Shown piece by piece: positions 52,028-61,021 of a stretch of 64,000 bases of DNA. The stretch is from the NCBI GenBank assembly GCA_963732095.1, contig CAVSZA010000051.1, positions 119,479-183,478 on the forward strand. The letters run 5' to 3'. The position numbers were made by a program, and so were the translations under genes. The notes under the pieces were generated by a model. It was given only the letters and a program-made list of their open reading frames with translations, had not been told where the DNA came from and did no database searches. Numbering within the stretch: the first letter of the stretch is position 1; each line of letters starts with the position of its first letter. This DNA comes from AP-15 sp963732095. GTDB taxonomy: Bacteria; Pseudomonadota; Alphaproteobacteria; ATCC43930; CGMCC-115725.

Positions 52028-52987
52028 GTGGGCCGTTACTTACTCCGCCGCCTGCTGATCGCGGTCCCGAGCCTTCTCGGGATCAGCGTCGTGCTGTTTG
52101 TGGTGCTGGCGCTGGCGCCTGGCGACCCGTTCGGCGAACTCGCCAGCAACCCGAACGTCCCGCCCGAGGTGGCGGCCGCTTTGCGCGCGAAGTTCGGGCT
52201 CGACGATCCGATCGCGCTGCGCTATCTGCGCTGGCTTTCCGCGATGCTGCACGGCGACTGGGGTTTTTCGTTCGTCAGCCGGATGGATGTCGACACGCTG
52301 ATCCTCCAGCGCCTGCCGGCAACCTTGTTCATCATCGGGTCGTCCCAGGTTCTGGCGTTGCTGATCGCGCTGCCCGTGGGCGTGTATTCGGCAGTGCGGC
52401 CCTACTCGATCTTCGACCACATCGCCAATCTGCTGGCGTTCATCGGCTTTTCATTGCCGACATTCTTCACCGGTCTTCTATTCATCCTGCTGTTCAGCAT
52501 TTATCTCGATTGGCTGCCATTTGTTTACCGCACCGACATCGGCGGCTCCGGGTGGCATTGGTACTGGGAGCAGTTCAAACAGTCGGCAATGCCCGTGGCG
52601 GTGCTCGCCCTGTTGCAGGCAGCCTCCTGGACCCGTTATGTGCGCTCCTCAGTGCTCGAAGTAAGCCGGCTCGACTATGTCACCACCGCCCGCGCAAAAG
52701 GACTCCCCGAGCGCCTAGTCGTGATCAAGCATATCGTGCGCAATGCGTTGATACCTGTAGTGACCCTGGTCGCACTTCAGATGCCGGCACTCTTCGGGGG
52801 CGCCATCGTCACTGAGCAGATCTTTCGCATCCCCGGCATCGGATCGCTGCTGATCAGTTCGATCCTCGCCAACGACACGCCCGTCATTATGTCGGTGACG
52901 TTTGTGTTCGCCTGCTTGGTCATCCTGTTCAACCTGCTTGCCGATGTCCTTTATGGCTGGCTCGACCCTCGCATCGCCTACCGCTAG
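52028..52987 (+). CDS. Peptide-type ABC permease (DppB-like)
   Basis: This 319-residue permease starts at GTG 52028 (VGRYLLRRLLIAVPSLLGISVVLFVVLALAPGDPF), the classic DppB/OppB N-terminus. The EAA-type loop SSVLEVSRLDYVTTARAKGL and the terminal LADVLYGWLDPRIAYR are intact. Upstream in-frame sequence belongs to the palindrome. It works with the next permease; their genes overlap by 35 bases. Confidence 0.92.
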   Translation: MGRYLLRRLLIAVPSLLGISVVLFVVLALAPGDPFGELASNPNVPPEVAAALRAKFGLDDPIALRYLRWLSAMLHGDWGFSFVSRMDVDTLILQRLPATLFIIGSSQVLALLIALPVGVYSAVRPYSIFDHIANLLAFIGFSLPTFFTGLLFILLFSIYLDWLPFVYRTDIGGSGWHWYWEQFKQSAMPVAVLALLQAASWTRYVRSSVLEVSRLDYVTTARAKGLPERLVVIKHIVRNALIPVVTLVALQMPALFGGAIVTEQIFRIPGIGSLLISSILANDTPVIMSVTFVFACLVILFNLLADVLYGWLDPRIAYR

Positions 52988-53894
52988 CACGCTCCCGGAG
53001 GGCCTCGCATTGGCCGAGCGGGGATCGCCCGCCGGCGAGATTTGGCGCCGCTTTCGCCGGCATAAGCTGGCGGTCGCGAGCGCCGTCATTCTGGGATTGA
53101 TGGCGCTGGCAGTGGCATTCGGACCGCTGCTGTGGCGGGTGCCGATCAACGACATCGATTTCAGCTCGCATCTCGAAGGCCCGTCGTGGAATCATCCGTT
53201 CGGCACCGACGATCTTGGCCAGGATCTGCTCGCCCGGATGCTTTATGGCGGGCGCATATCGCTTGCCGTCGGACTGGCTGCCATGCTGGTGGCGATCACT
53301 GTCGGCACCGCCGTCGGGGCGATTGCCGGCATGTCCCACGGCAGTATCGATGCGGCGCTGATGTGGCTCACCGACCTGTTCCTGTCGCTGCCGCCATTGC
53401 CATTGCTTTTGCTGGTCATCTACCTGTTTCGCGAACCGTTGACGAAACTAGTCGGGCTCGAGCTTGGCACCTTCATCCTGATCGTCGTGGTCATCGGCGG
53501 CTTCCGGTGGATGCAGGTGGCGCGGCTCGTGCGCGCTCAGTTTCTCACGCTGCGCGAGAAGGAGTTCGTCGAGGCGGCGCGTGCGTTGGGCATGACGGGC
53601 TTACGACTGGTGATACGGCACATCTTACCGAACTCGTTGGGGCCCATCATCGTCGCCGGTACGATCGATGTCGCCGCCGCCATCATTGCCGAATCGACCC
53701 TGTCCTTTCTCGGCCTCGGCTTCCCGCCCGATATTCCCACTTGGGGACGCATTCTGTTTGACGCCAAGGACTACCTCGACATCGCCCCGCACTGGGCGTT
53801 GTTCGCCGGCGGTGCGATTTTTCTTGCGGTTCTCTCGATCAACTTCATCGGCGACGGATTGCGCGACGCGATGGATCCCCGCACCCAGGCCTAG
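52953..53894 (+). CDS. Peptide-type ABC permease (DppC-like)
   Basis: This 313-residue permease has the DppC pattern: RRFRRHKLAVASAVILGLMALAVAFGPLLW, HPFGTDDLGQDLLARMLYGGRISLAVG, EAA loop EFVEAARALGMTGLRLVIRHILPNSLGP, and the FPPDIPTWGRIL ending. ATG 52953 is used; a slightly earlier ATG (52944) is possible. No DppD/DppF-type ATPase genes follow: the next gene is on the other strand, so the ATPases must be elsewhere. Confidence 0.92.
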   Translation: MAGSTLASPTASTLPEGLALAERGSPAGEIWRRFRRHKLAVASAVILGLMALAVAFGPLLWRVPINDIDFSSHLEGPSWNHPFGTDDLGQDLLARMLYGGRISLAVGLAAMLVAITVGTAVGAIAGMSHGSIDAALMWLTDLFLSLPPLPLLLLVIYLFREPLTKLVGLELGTFILIVVVIGGFRWMQVARLVRAQFLTLREKEFVEAARALGMTGLRLVIRHILPNSLGPIIVAGTIDVAAAIIAESTLSFLGLGFPPDIPTWGRILFDAKDYLDIAPHWALFAGGAIFLAVLSINFIGDGLRDAMDPRTQA

Positions 53895-53907
53895 AAGTAA
53901 TTGGGGC

Positions 53908-55239
53908 CTAGAGTCCGTGGGAGGCGAGGAAGTGGCGCCAGCCCTCATCGAGCGGCTGACCGTCGCGCAAAGCCCGGAGCATGCCGGGACCGACTTCCAC
54001 GGCAGTGCCGCACGGCAGGGCGAGCCAGCGGATCTCCTCGGGTCCGTCGACCCGCCCGTAAAGGGCCCGGTTGAGATCGCTCACCGAGGCGCGCCCAGGT
54101 TCTGCGGGCATGATGTCCGCGGCGGCACATAACGTCAGAAGCGTCCTCAGATCGCCGGTGCTCACAGGCTGACCCGAAGCCAGTCCGGCTATGATTGCCC
54201 TAGCCGCCGGGCTGTCATAGGCGAAGGGTCCGGAAGGTGTCGTGGTCGTATAGCGGATTGCCGGCACCGGACGGGCCAGCACGAAGGTGCTGGAATGAAG
54301 GCGGCCGGCCCGCTCGTCGAGACCGAGCGGCCGGCTGCCGCGGGCGAAGACGTCGCAGCGGAAGCGTTGGTCGAGGTAGTAGTCGCGCACCAGCTCGCGC
54401 GCATCAAGGTCCCTGATGGCCCTGAGCACCCGGAGGGCCGCTTCGTCGAGCACCATCCAGTCGAAATTTTCGCTCAATATCGCGGAGCCGACCGGCTCGA
54501 GGCCAATCGTCGCCATCTCTCTTCTGACCTCGGTCACATAGAGCGGCCGCCATGCCGGGGGCATGAACTCGTGGACGAGATAGGCCGGCTGATAATCTTC
54601 CGGCCGCTCCTGCAATTCCTTGACGATGAAGCTCGCCGTCAATGACGCGACGCCAGCGTCGGCCAGAGTGCGGCCGAGCTGGGCGGCTGCGGCAAGGCGC
54701 CCGATATTGTCGCCGGGGAATGTGCGGCCAAATTCTCTCAAGAGGCCCTGGAACGGCAGATCGCACGCCCAGCCGGGCATTGCGTTGTAGCTGAGGTAGA
54801 CCAGACCGCCGGGTTTGAGCCGGCGGTCGATAAACCGGCGCACCGCGCGCTGCGCCTCGGGGCCGATCCAGGTGTAGACGCCGTGCGCGACGATGTAATC
54901 GAACTGCGGCAATTCGAGACCAAGCGCCGCGGCAAAATCGACGGCATGCAGTTCCAGGTTCGGGATTGCCGCGGCCGACGCCAGCCGGCGGGCATGATCG
55001 ATGTGCGCCGGCATCGCATCGATGCCGTGGAATACCCCGGAAGGATGGGTGGCAGCGAGAATGGCGGCGGTGACCCCCTGGCCACAGCCGAGATCGCACC
55101 ATGCGAAACAGTTTTGCCTGGCAGGAGGCTCGATCCCGGCGACGAGCGCCACATGATCGAGCCAAGCCGGCGCCAGCATCGGTTTGAAGTCCCGCAAATA
55201 CGGGATATCGGCCGCATAACCGTAATCTGCTCGCGCCAT
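53908..55239 (-). CDS. Class I SAM-dependent methyltransferase with methyltransferase-regulatory domain
   Basis: This 443-residue protein has the motif-I glycine loop DLGCGQGVTAAIL, acidic loop GIDAMPAHI, and FDYIVAHGVYTWIGPEAQRAVRRFIDRRLKPGGLVYLSYN, then a long C-terminal regulatory/PKMT-like domain (VLDEAALRVLRAIRDLDARELVRDYYLDQRFRCDVFARG). Related proteins methylate protein or small-molecule targets; substrate unknown. It converges on the DppC-like gene. Confidence 0.85.
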   Translation of the reverse strand: MARADYGYAADIPYLRDFKPMLAPAWLDHVALVAGIEPPARQNCFAWCDLGCGQGVTAAILAATHPSGVFHGIDAMPAHIDHARRLASAAAIPNLELHAVDFAAALGLELPQFDYIVAHGVYTWIGPEAQRAVRRFIDRRLKPGGLVYLSYNAMPGWACDLPFQGLLREFGRTFPGDNIGRLAAAAQLGRTLADAGVASLTASFIVKELQERPEDYQPAYLVHEFMPPAWRPLYVTEVRREMATIGLEPVGSAILSENFDWMVLDEAALRVLRAIRDLDARELVRDYYLDQRFRCDVFARGSRPLGLDERAGRLHSSTFVLARPVPAIRYTTTTPSGPFAYDSPAARAIIAGLASGQPVSTGDLRTLLTLCAAADIMPAEPGRASVSDLNRALYGRVDGPEEIRWLALPCGTAVEVGPGMLRALRDGQPLDEGWRHFLASHGL

Positions 55240-55418
55240 TATTTATCGATATCACCCCGGAGCGGACGGAGACCATCTCTATGGTAACCGTCAACCAGAC
55301 GGCTCTCGGCCGAATTGAACGGGAACTACAACGCCACCGTCGAACAAAGCCGGAATAATTGCTATATTCGTCTGTGGAACGATTCGATTGCGGCATCAGT
55401 ACCCCTCAAGGAGGGCCG

Positions 55419-57335
55419 GTGGCAGAAGCCCAGGTAGTCGAGCGAAAGCTCGCCGTGATCTTTGCGGCCGATATTGCCGAGTACAGCCGGCTTATGGGGC
55501 TGGACGAGGTCGGCACGTTGCGCCGGCTGCAAGCCTACCGGGCGATCCTCGATCGATTGATCGCCGCCCATCGCGGCCGCATCTTCAATACCGCGGGCGA
55601 CAGTTTCGTCGCCGATTTCGCAAGCGCGGTCGATGCCGTCGAATGCGCCGTCGCGGTCCAGGACGCCATCGAAAAGGAAAACGAGGGTCGCCCGGCCGGC
55701 GAGCCGATGCGGTTCCGCATCGGCATCCATCTCGGAGACGTCCTCGTCGAGGGATCAAACCTGTTTGGCGACGGTGTCAACATCGCCGCCCGGTTGGAGG
55801 CGCTCGCCGAACCGGGCGGCATTTGCCTCTCCGGCGCCGTGCGCGACCAGATCGGCTCTCGCCTGCCTATCGGGCTGACCTCTCTCGGCGAGCAGCAGGT
55901 CAAGAACATCGCCGAGCCGGTGCGTGTCTTCAAGGTCGGTGGAGCGCCCGGCCGAGGGTCGCCGCGGTCCGTCCGCCGTAGACGGGCGACGATCCGTGCG
56001 GTCATGTTCGTTCCCGCCGTCCTGGCGCTGATCGCCGCAGCGGGTGCCGCCTGGTGGTTGTGGCCCGGCCGGCTTTCCGAGCCGCGGCCGCTCCAGGCGG
56101 AGTCGGCTAACGCTCCGGTTCAGACTTATTCGGCGCCGCGCTTGTCGCTTGTTGTGCTGCCCTTCGCCAATCTCAGCAACGATCCGGGGCAGGAGTATTT
56201 CGCGGATGGCATAACAGAGGATCTGACGACCGACGTCGCACGCATCCAGGGCAGCGTGGTGATCGCCCGAAATACCGCTTTTACCTACAAGGGAAAGGCG
56301 GTCGACGTCAAACAGCTCGGCCGCGAACTGGGTGTCCGCTACGTCCTCGAGGGGAGCGTGCAGCGGTCCGGTAATCAGGTGCGCATCAATGCCCAGCTGG
56401 TGGATGCCGAAACCGGCGCCCAGCTCTGGGCCGAGCGCTTCGACCGCGATGCGGGCGATCTGTTTGCGCTGCAAAACGAGATCACCGCTCGCATTGCCCG
56501 CGCACTGCAGGCGCAATTGGCGATAGCAGAGGCGCGCCGGCCGACCGATCATCCCGACGCGCTCGATTTCATCCTGCGCGGGCGCGCCGTACTGACGAGG
56601 GCGATCTCGAAAGAAAACAGGAAGGAGGCGGTAGCCCTGTTCGAGAAGGCGTTGGCGCTCGATCCGCAATCGGCGGATGCGGCAACCTGGTTGGCGGCAA
56701 CCCTCGTCTTCGGGGTGACCGACGAGCTCAGCGACACTCCGGACGAGGACCTGCACCGCGCCGAGAAGCTGGTGGCGCAGGCCTTGGCATCCTCGCCGAA
56801 CAGCGCGCTGGCGCATTACGTAAAGGGGCAGGTTCTGTTCGCGCAGTCGCGCTGCAGCGAGGCCATTCCCGAATACGAGATGGCAATCTCGCTCGATCGC
56901 AGTCGCGCCCCGGCCTATGCCCGCCTCGGCTGGTGCAAGTTTTTGACCGGGGCGGTCGATGAGGCGATTACCTATTTCGAACAAGCTATTCACCTGAGCC
57001 CGCACGAGCCCAGTATTGCCTCTTGGTACGGACGAATGGGGGTCATCTATATGCTCCAGTCGCATACCGACAAGGCGATCGGCCGGCTGGAAAAGGCGAA
57101 TAGCGAGAACCCCCGGCTGCCCTATGTCCACGGCTATCTTGCGGCCGGTTACGCGCTGAAAGGAGAAATGGACCGCGCTCGAGCCGAACTCGCCGAGGCC
57201 CAGGGATTGAGCAAGATCTATTCGAGCCTGGCGAGCGTCCAGAAATCGACCTGGTTCGATGACCCCAAGATCCGCGCCTTGGCCGAAGCCACCTATTTCC
57301 CCGGTCTGCGCCGGGCCGGCATGCCGGAAGGGTAA
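55419..57335 (+). CDS. Class III adenylate/guanylate cyclase with TolB-like and TPR domains
   Basis: This 638-residue protein starts at GTG 55419 behind AAGGAGGG. The N-terminal catalytic domain has VIFAADIAEYSRLMG and FNTAGDSFVADFAS (metal Asp pair) and FGDGVNIAARLEALAEPGGICLSG. A membrane helix follows (FVPAVLALIAAAGAAWWLW, about 210-230), then a TolB/adenylate-cyclase-associated segment (VVLPFANLSNDPGQEYFADGITEDLTTDVARI) and about four TPRs. This architecture is common in rhizobia and relatives. It should make cAMP or cGMP in response to an unknown cue sensed by the C-terminus. Confidence 0.9.
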   Translation: MAEAQVVERKLAVIFAADIAEYSRLMGLDEVGTLRRLQAYRAILDRLIAAHRGRIFNTAGDSFVADFASAVDAVECAVAVQDAIEKENEGRPAGEPMRFRIGIHLGDVLVEGSNLFGDGVNIAARLEALAEPGGICLSGAVRDQIGSRLPIGLTSLGEQQVKNIAEPVRVFKVGGAPGRGSPRSVRRRRATIRAVMFVPAVLALIAAAGAAWWLWPGRLSEPRPLQAESANAPVQTYSAPRLSLVVLPFANLSNDPGQEYFADGITEDLTTDVARIQGSVVIARNTAFTYKGKAVDVKQLGRELGVRYVLEGSVQRSGNQVRINAQLVDAETGAQLWAERFDRDAGDLFALQNEITARIARALQAQLAIAEARRPTDHPDALDFILRGRAVLTRAISKENRKEAVALFEKALALDPQSADAATWLAATLVFGVTDELSDTPDEDLHRAEKLVAQALASSPNSALAHYVKGQVLFAQSRCSEAIPEYEMAISLDRSRAPAYARLGWCKFLTGAVDEAITYFEQAIHLSPHEPSIASWYGRMGVIYMLQSHTDKAIGRLEKANSENPRLPYVHGYLAAGYALKGEMDRARAELAEAQGLSKIYSSLASVQKSTWFDDPKIRALAEATYFPGLRRAGMPEG

Positions 57336-57337
57336 CG

Positions 57338-57712
57338 ATGATGCATATTATAGCGAGGCTGGCTGTCCTGTTAGTTTTGCTGATGGCGCCGGTCAGTGCC
57401 ATGGCGCAGGGGTCGGCCGTGCGGCAGGCCTGCGGGCCGGAGCTCCAGCAGCATTGCGCCGGGATTGAACCCGGCGAGGGACGGCTACGGGCCTGCGTCA
57501 AAGAGAATTTCGCCGCCTTCTCGGAACCCTGCAAGCGAGCCTTGCTCAGCAGCGTGGCGGTGGTCAGGGCCTGCAAGGCGGACGTTCAGCGGACGTGTCC
57601 CGGTGTGCAACCCGGCGGCGGCCGCATCCAGGCCTGCATGAAGGACCATTTCGCGGAATACTCCAATTCCTGCAAGCAGGCGATTATCACCGCCAAATTC
57701 GGCAGTCGGTAG
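57338..57712 (+). CDS. Secreted cysteine-rich repeat protein
   Basis: This 124-residue exported protein has signal peptide ARLAVLLVLLMAPVSAMAQ, followed by two cysteine-rich GLG1/FGFR-type repeats: ACGPELQQHCAGIEPGEGRLRACVKEN and ACKADVQRTCPGVQPGGGRIQACMKDH. Each repeat has three or four cysteines. The gene follows the cyclase by two bases and is probably co-transcribed. The role is unknown; an envelope-stability or metal-binding function is only a guess. Confidence 0.85.
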   Translation: MMHIIARLAVLLVLLMAPVSAMAQGSAVRQACGPELQQHCAGIEPGEGRLRACVKENFAAFSEPCKRALLSSVAVVRACKADVQRTCPGVQPGGGRIQACMKDHFAEYSNSCKQAIITAKFGSR

Positions 57713-57874
57713 CGCTGCGGCCCGATGCCCCGACGCTCCCACTGCGCGGGCCCCTCCCCTCCCCGCTCGCGAGAGGGCTGGGGATTGTCTTGCTACAACC
57801 CGCGAGGGAATCTCGCTGCTGATCCGCTGCAGATGCAGCAACGGGCGCCAGCGCGCACAATCAGAAATTGCCGA

Positions 57875-58462
57875 TCAAAAGGCACGGCCACGCAACTCGT
57901 TGTTGGTGCGGCGGTCGCCGGATAGCCAGCGCGCGAGTTCGCTGTGCGCGTCGGCGCGGCGGATCGCCTCGATCTCGGCGACGTCTTCCGGGTCCTGGGT
58001 GAATTCGACGATCAGCCCGTCGGGCGAGGCGACATAGATCGATTTGCAGTAGCCGTGATTGGTTTCGCGGTATTTCTCGCCGGCCCCTTCGAGGCGGTGC
58101 TTCAGTTCCTCGTAGGTCTCGGGCTCGGCCTTGAACGCGATGTGGTCGTAGCGGCCGATCTTGGCCGGCTTCTCGGCCTGGGTCATCTCGTAGAGCTCGG
58201 GGTCGGCGAATTGGAAGAAGGCGAGCGCGCCGCCGTCGGCCATCGCGAAGAAGGTATGGCAGAATTCGACCTCGCGCTGCAGTTCCGCGCTGAAGTTCTT
58301 TTCGCACCAGGTCGCGACCAGAGGAATCCCGAGGAGGTCTTCGAAAAACCGACGGTTGACCTCATGGTCCTTCACCACAAAGGCATTGTGATGCAGGCGC
58401 GACGGCAGCTTCGATAACAACGCCTGGCTTGCCGTTGCACGGGCGGCCTCGATCGTATCCAT
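57875..58462 (-). CDS. VOC (glyoxalase/extradiol-dioxygenase fold) family protein
   Basis: This 195-residue protein starts at ATG 58462 (MDTIEAARATASQALLSKLPSRLHHNAFVVKDHEVNRRFFEDLLG). The metal-ligand histidine in LHHNAFVVKD, the second repeat block YDHIAFKAEPETYEELKHRLEGAGEKYRE and SPDGLIVEFTQDP are typical VOC features. The reaction could be extradiol cleavage, epimerisation or glyoxalase-like; the catabolic neighbourhood suggests ring-cleavage chemistry but does not prove it. The frame is open upstream without a better start. Confidence 0.85.
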   Translation of the reverse strand: MDTIEAARATASQALLSKLPSRLHHNAFVVKDHEVNRRFFEDLLGIPLVATWCEKNFSAELQREVEFCHTFFAMADGGALAFFQFADPELYEMTQAEKPAKIGRYDHIAFKAEPETYEELKHRLEGAGEKYRETNHGYCKSIYVASPDGLIVEFTQDPEDVAEIEAIRRADAHSELARWLSGDRRTNNELRGRAF

Positions 58463-58567
58463 TTTCAACCCTCCGGGTGGTTTGCCGATGCGAATTTTCA
58501 GCGACGATATCACAAAAAATGATGCATGCTCGCGCGAACCTTCCGTCCCGCAGCTAAGGGAAAGATC

Positions 58568-59395
58568 GTGAAAGTCAGCGCAATGATCCGGCTCAGCCCC
58601 GGCGCCGAGCCGCATACAGGATTGCTGAGCCGTATGGCCGACTACGCCCGCCATATCGAGGCTAGTGGGTTTCCGGGCATCTGGGTTGGAGACTCGATGG
58701 GCCGCGGCCGGCCGACGCTCGATCCGCTCACCGCGCTGGCGGCGCTCGCCGCGGTGACCGAGCAGGTCGAGCTCGGCATCGGGGTGCTGCAGGTGTCGTT
58801 GCGCCACCCGATCGAGCTCGCGCACCGCGTGCAGTCGGTCCAGGCATTGTCCGGCGGCCGGCTGCGTCTCGGCGTCGGCAGCGGCTCGACGCGGGCGGAT
58901 TTCGAATTACTCGGCGGCGATTACGACCACCGTTTCCGTACCTTGCGGAATTCGCTCGAGACTATGCATCGAGTGTGGCGAGGCGAGCCCGTTAACGGCG
59001 GCGCCTTGTCGATCTGGCCCGGCTGTGAAGGCGGCCCGCCGATCCTGATGGGCGCCTGGCGCAGCCCGCGGTGGATCACCTATGCCGCGAAAGATTGTCA
59101 GGGCTGGACTCCGTCCGGCCGTTACAGCAGCTGGGAGGATCTCGAAGCCGGCATGCGGATCTATCGCGAAGCGGGCGGCACCAACGCCGTTCTCGCCAAT
59201 GTCGCCGTCGACCTCGCCAACCGGCCCGGATCGGCGGACCTCGCCGCGGCCACAGATGTGGCGTTGGTCTGTCCGCCGGAGGAGGCCCGCCGGCGGTTGA
59301 AGCGGATGGAGCAGCTCGGCTTCGACGAGGTTCTCCTGGTTTCCCATCACGGCATTCTCGAAGAACTCGAACGGGTGCGAGACTGGGCGGCTTGA
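58568..59395 (+). CDS. LLM-class F420/flavin-dependent oxidoreductase
   Basis: This 275-residue (beta/alpha)8 flavin enzyme starts at GTG 58568 with AAGGGA at 58556-58561 (ATG 58583 is the alternative). Motifs include VSAMIRLSPGAEPHTGLLSRMADYARHIEASGF, VELGIGVLQVSLRHPIELAHRVQSVQALSGGRLRLGVGSGS and WPGCEGGPPILMGAWRS, as in bacterial luciferase-like and methylene-H4MPT-type oxidoreductases. It is divergent from the VOC gene with about 105 bp between. Confidence 0.88.
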   Translation: MKVSAMIRLSPGAEPHTGLLSRMADYARHIEASGFPGIWVGDSMGRGRPTLDPLTALAALAAVTEQVELGIGVLQVSLRHPIELAHRVQSVQALSGGRLRLGVGSGSTRADFELLGGDYDHRFRTLRNSLETMHRVWRGEPVNGGALSIWPGCEGGPPILMGAWRSPRWITYAAKDCQGWTPSGRYSSWEDLEAGMRIYREAGGTNAVLANVAVDLANRPGSADLAAATDVALVCPPEEARRRLKRMEQLGFDEVLLVSHHGILEELERVRDWAA

Positions 59396-59453
59396 CAGCC
59401 GTGCCGGCTGGCGCATGCTTGCCTCCAGGTTTCGATCTGAGCCGAGGCGCGAC

Positions 59454-60218
59454 ATGATCAGTGCGGATCTGGCCGGCAAGGCGGTGCTGGTGACCGGGGC
59501 GGCCTCGGGGATCGGGCTGGCCGCGGCGGACATCTTTTCACGCTGCGGCGCGACGGTGGCGCTCAACCATTTGCCCGACGACGCGCGCGGACCGGAAGCC
59601 GCGGAACGGCTCAAGGCCGAGGGCCGGCGGATCGTCGCCGCCCCCGGAGACGTGTCGCGGCCGGGTGAGGCCGAGCGGATGGTCAGGAGTGCGGTCGAGG
59701 CGCTCGGCCGGCTCGACTTTCTCGTCAACAACGCCGGGACGCCAGCCACCCCGACGCCGATCCCGTTCTCCGACCTCGATGCGTTGACGGAGGATTTCTG
59801 GTCGCGAATTCTGACGACCAACCTGATCGGGCCATTCCGTTGCGCCCACGCCGCGGTCCCGGCGCTGAAGGCAGCACATGGCGCGATTTGCAACACCGCC
59901 TCAATCGCCGGGGTTCAGGGCTCGGGCAGCAGCATCCCCTATGCGACGAGCAAGGCGGGCCTCATCAATCTGACGCGCAGCCTGGCGCGCACTCTGGCGC
60001 CGGAGATCCGCGTCAACGCCGTGGCGCCGGGGTTTGTCGACAGCCCGTGGAACAAGGATTGGCCGGCGGACCGCAAGAGCGCCTCGATCGAGCGCACGCC
60101 ATTGAAGCGCGCCTGCAAGCCCAAAGACATCGCCGAGACGATCTTTTTCCTGTGCGCCGGCGGCGCGATGATCACCGGCCAGACGATCATCGTCGACGGC
60201 GGCCTCACCCTCGGGTAG
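59454..60218 (+). CDS. SDR-family oxidoreductase
   Basis: This 254-residue classical short-chain dehydrogenase has TGAASGIG, DFLVNNAG, catalytic Ser in CNTASIAG, Y-A-T-S-K and the C-terminal MITGQTIIVDGGLT. ATG 59454 gives a standard N-terminus; the frame is open 13 codons further. It lies 58 bases after the flavin oxidoreductase gene and may act with it. A REP-like element and the candidate selenoprotein gene follow. Confidence 0.9.
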   Translation: MISADLAGKAVLVTGAASGIGLAAADIFSRCGATVALNHLPDDARGPEAAERLKAEGRRIVAAPGDVSRPGEAERMVRSAVEALGRLDFLVNNAGTPATPTPIPFSDLDALTEDFWSRILTTNLIGPFRCAHAAVPALKAAHGAICNTASIAGVQGSGSSIPYATSKAGLINLTRSLARTLAPEIRVNAVAPGFVDSPWNKDWPADRKSASIERTPLKRACKPKDIAETIFFLCAGGAMITGQTIIVDGGLTLG

Positions 60219-60250
60219 CGCTTTGGTACCCCCGATCAACTCACCAACCG

Positions 60251-60364
60251 TCATTCCGGGATGGCCCGAAGAGCCAGGCCCGGAACCTATGAACACAGGT
60301 CCAGCTCTTGTAATCCCAGGCCGGTGTTCATGGTTTCCGGGCTCGCTGGCGCGCCCCGGAATGA
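60251..60364. repeat. REP-like palindromic element
   Basis: Outer arms TCATTCCGGG (60251-60260) and CCCGGAATGA (60355-60364) are exact complements 94 bp apart. Inner ATGAACAC / GTGTTCAT arms add a second level. This is a widespread alphaproteobacterial repeat type. It ends 33 bp before the ATG of the next gene. Confidence 0.7.
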
Positions 60365-60397
60365 CCAAAATGTCGGCAGCCACTTAGGAGAACCAAT

Positions 60398-61018
60398 ATG
60401 GACGAGGCGATCACACTGGAGATCTTCACCGACTACGTCTGACCCTGGTGCTATCTCAGTACCGTGCGTATTGAAAAGCTGAAGCAGACGTTCGACCTGG
60501 ATACCGTCCTGGTGCATTTCCCATTGCATCCGGAAACCCCCGCGGAAGGCCGCTCGATGGCGGAGCTTTATGCCGGGCGCAATGTCGACCCCGAGGCCAT
60601 GTATGCCCGCATGAAGGGCCTGATGGACGCCGAGGGACTTCCCTATGGCCGGCGGACTCACACCTACAACAGCCGGCTGGCGCAGGAGCTCGGGAAATGG
60701 GCCGATACTCAGCCGGGCGGCGAGGCCATCCACGACGCCCTCTACAAGGCCTATTTTGTCGATGCCCGCAATATCGGCGACCCCGATGTGTTGGTCGAAA
60801 TCGCGCAATCGGTCGGTCTGCCGGCGGAGGAAGCACGCCAGGTCCTGGCCGAGCGGCGCTTCAAGGATGCGGTCGATGCCGATTGGGCGAAGTCGCGCCA
60901 GTGGGGCGTGACGGGGGTCCCGACCTTCGTCGCCGAGCGCTACGGCGTCGTCGGTGCGCAGCCCTATGAAGTGCTGGAGCAGCTGATGGAGAAGGCCGGC
61001 GCGCCGCGCCGCGCTTAG
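60398..61018 (+). CDS. DsbA/FrnE-family thiol oxidoreductase with in-frame TGA at the first active-site Cys: candidate selenoprotein
   Basis: Read from ATG 60398 (AGGAG site at 60387-60391) the frame is MDEAITLEIFTDYV-TGA-PWCYLSTVRIEKL and then continues without interruption to the stop at 61018, 206 codons in all, the usual length of FrnE-type DsbA proteins. The rest is intact: a helical insert and the cis-proline strand GVTGVPTFVAERYG. Family members have C-P-W-C here, so the TGA (60440-60442, codon 15) exactly replaces the nucleophilic cysteine. A stem-loop follows at a distance suited to bacterial Sec insertion (see the next entry). Selenocysteine (U-P-W-C) is therefore the most economical reading. 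A TGC/TGT-to-TGA sequencing error or a point-mutated pseudogene remain possible. If TGA stops translation, only a 14-residue peptide is made. Confidence 0.75.
60456..60474 (+). promoter_or_regulatory. Candidate bacterial SECIS hairpin inside the coding region
   Basis: UCAGUAC (60456-60462) pairs fully (one G-U) with GUAUUGA (60468-60474) around a five-base loop CGUGC. The loop starts 20 nt after the UGA and has a G in its second position followed by U. This meets published bSECIS criteria on spacing, loop size and apical G. A competing hairpin (60447-60452 with 60458-60463) lacks the G and lies too close to the UGA. Confidence 0.5.
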
Positions 61019-61021
61019 CTA

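Noticed and set aside
60447..60463. A second hairpin right after the candidate Sec TGA (GGTGCT / AGTACC).
   Set aside because: Its loop (AUCUC) begins only 10 nt after the UGA and has no G in the first two positions, so it does not fit bacterial SECIS rules; it would compete with the better hairpin.
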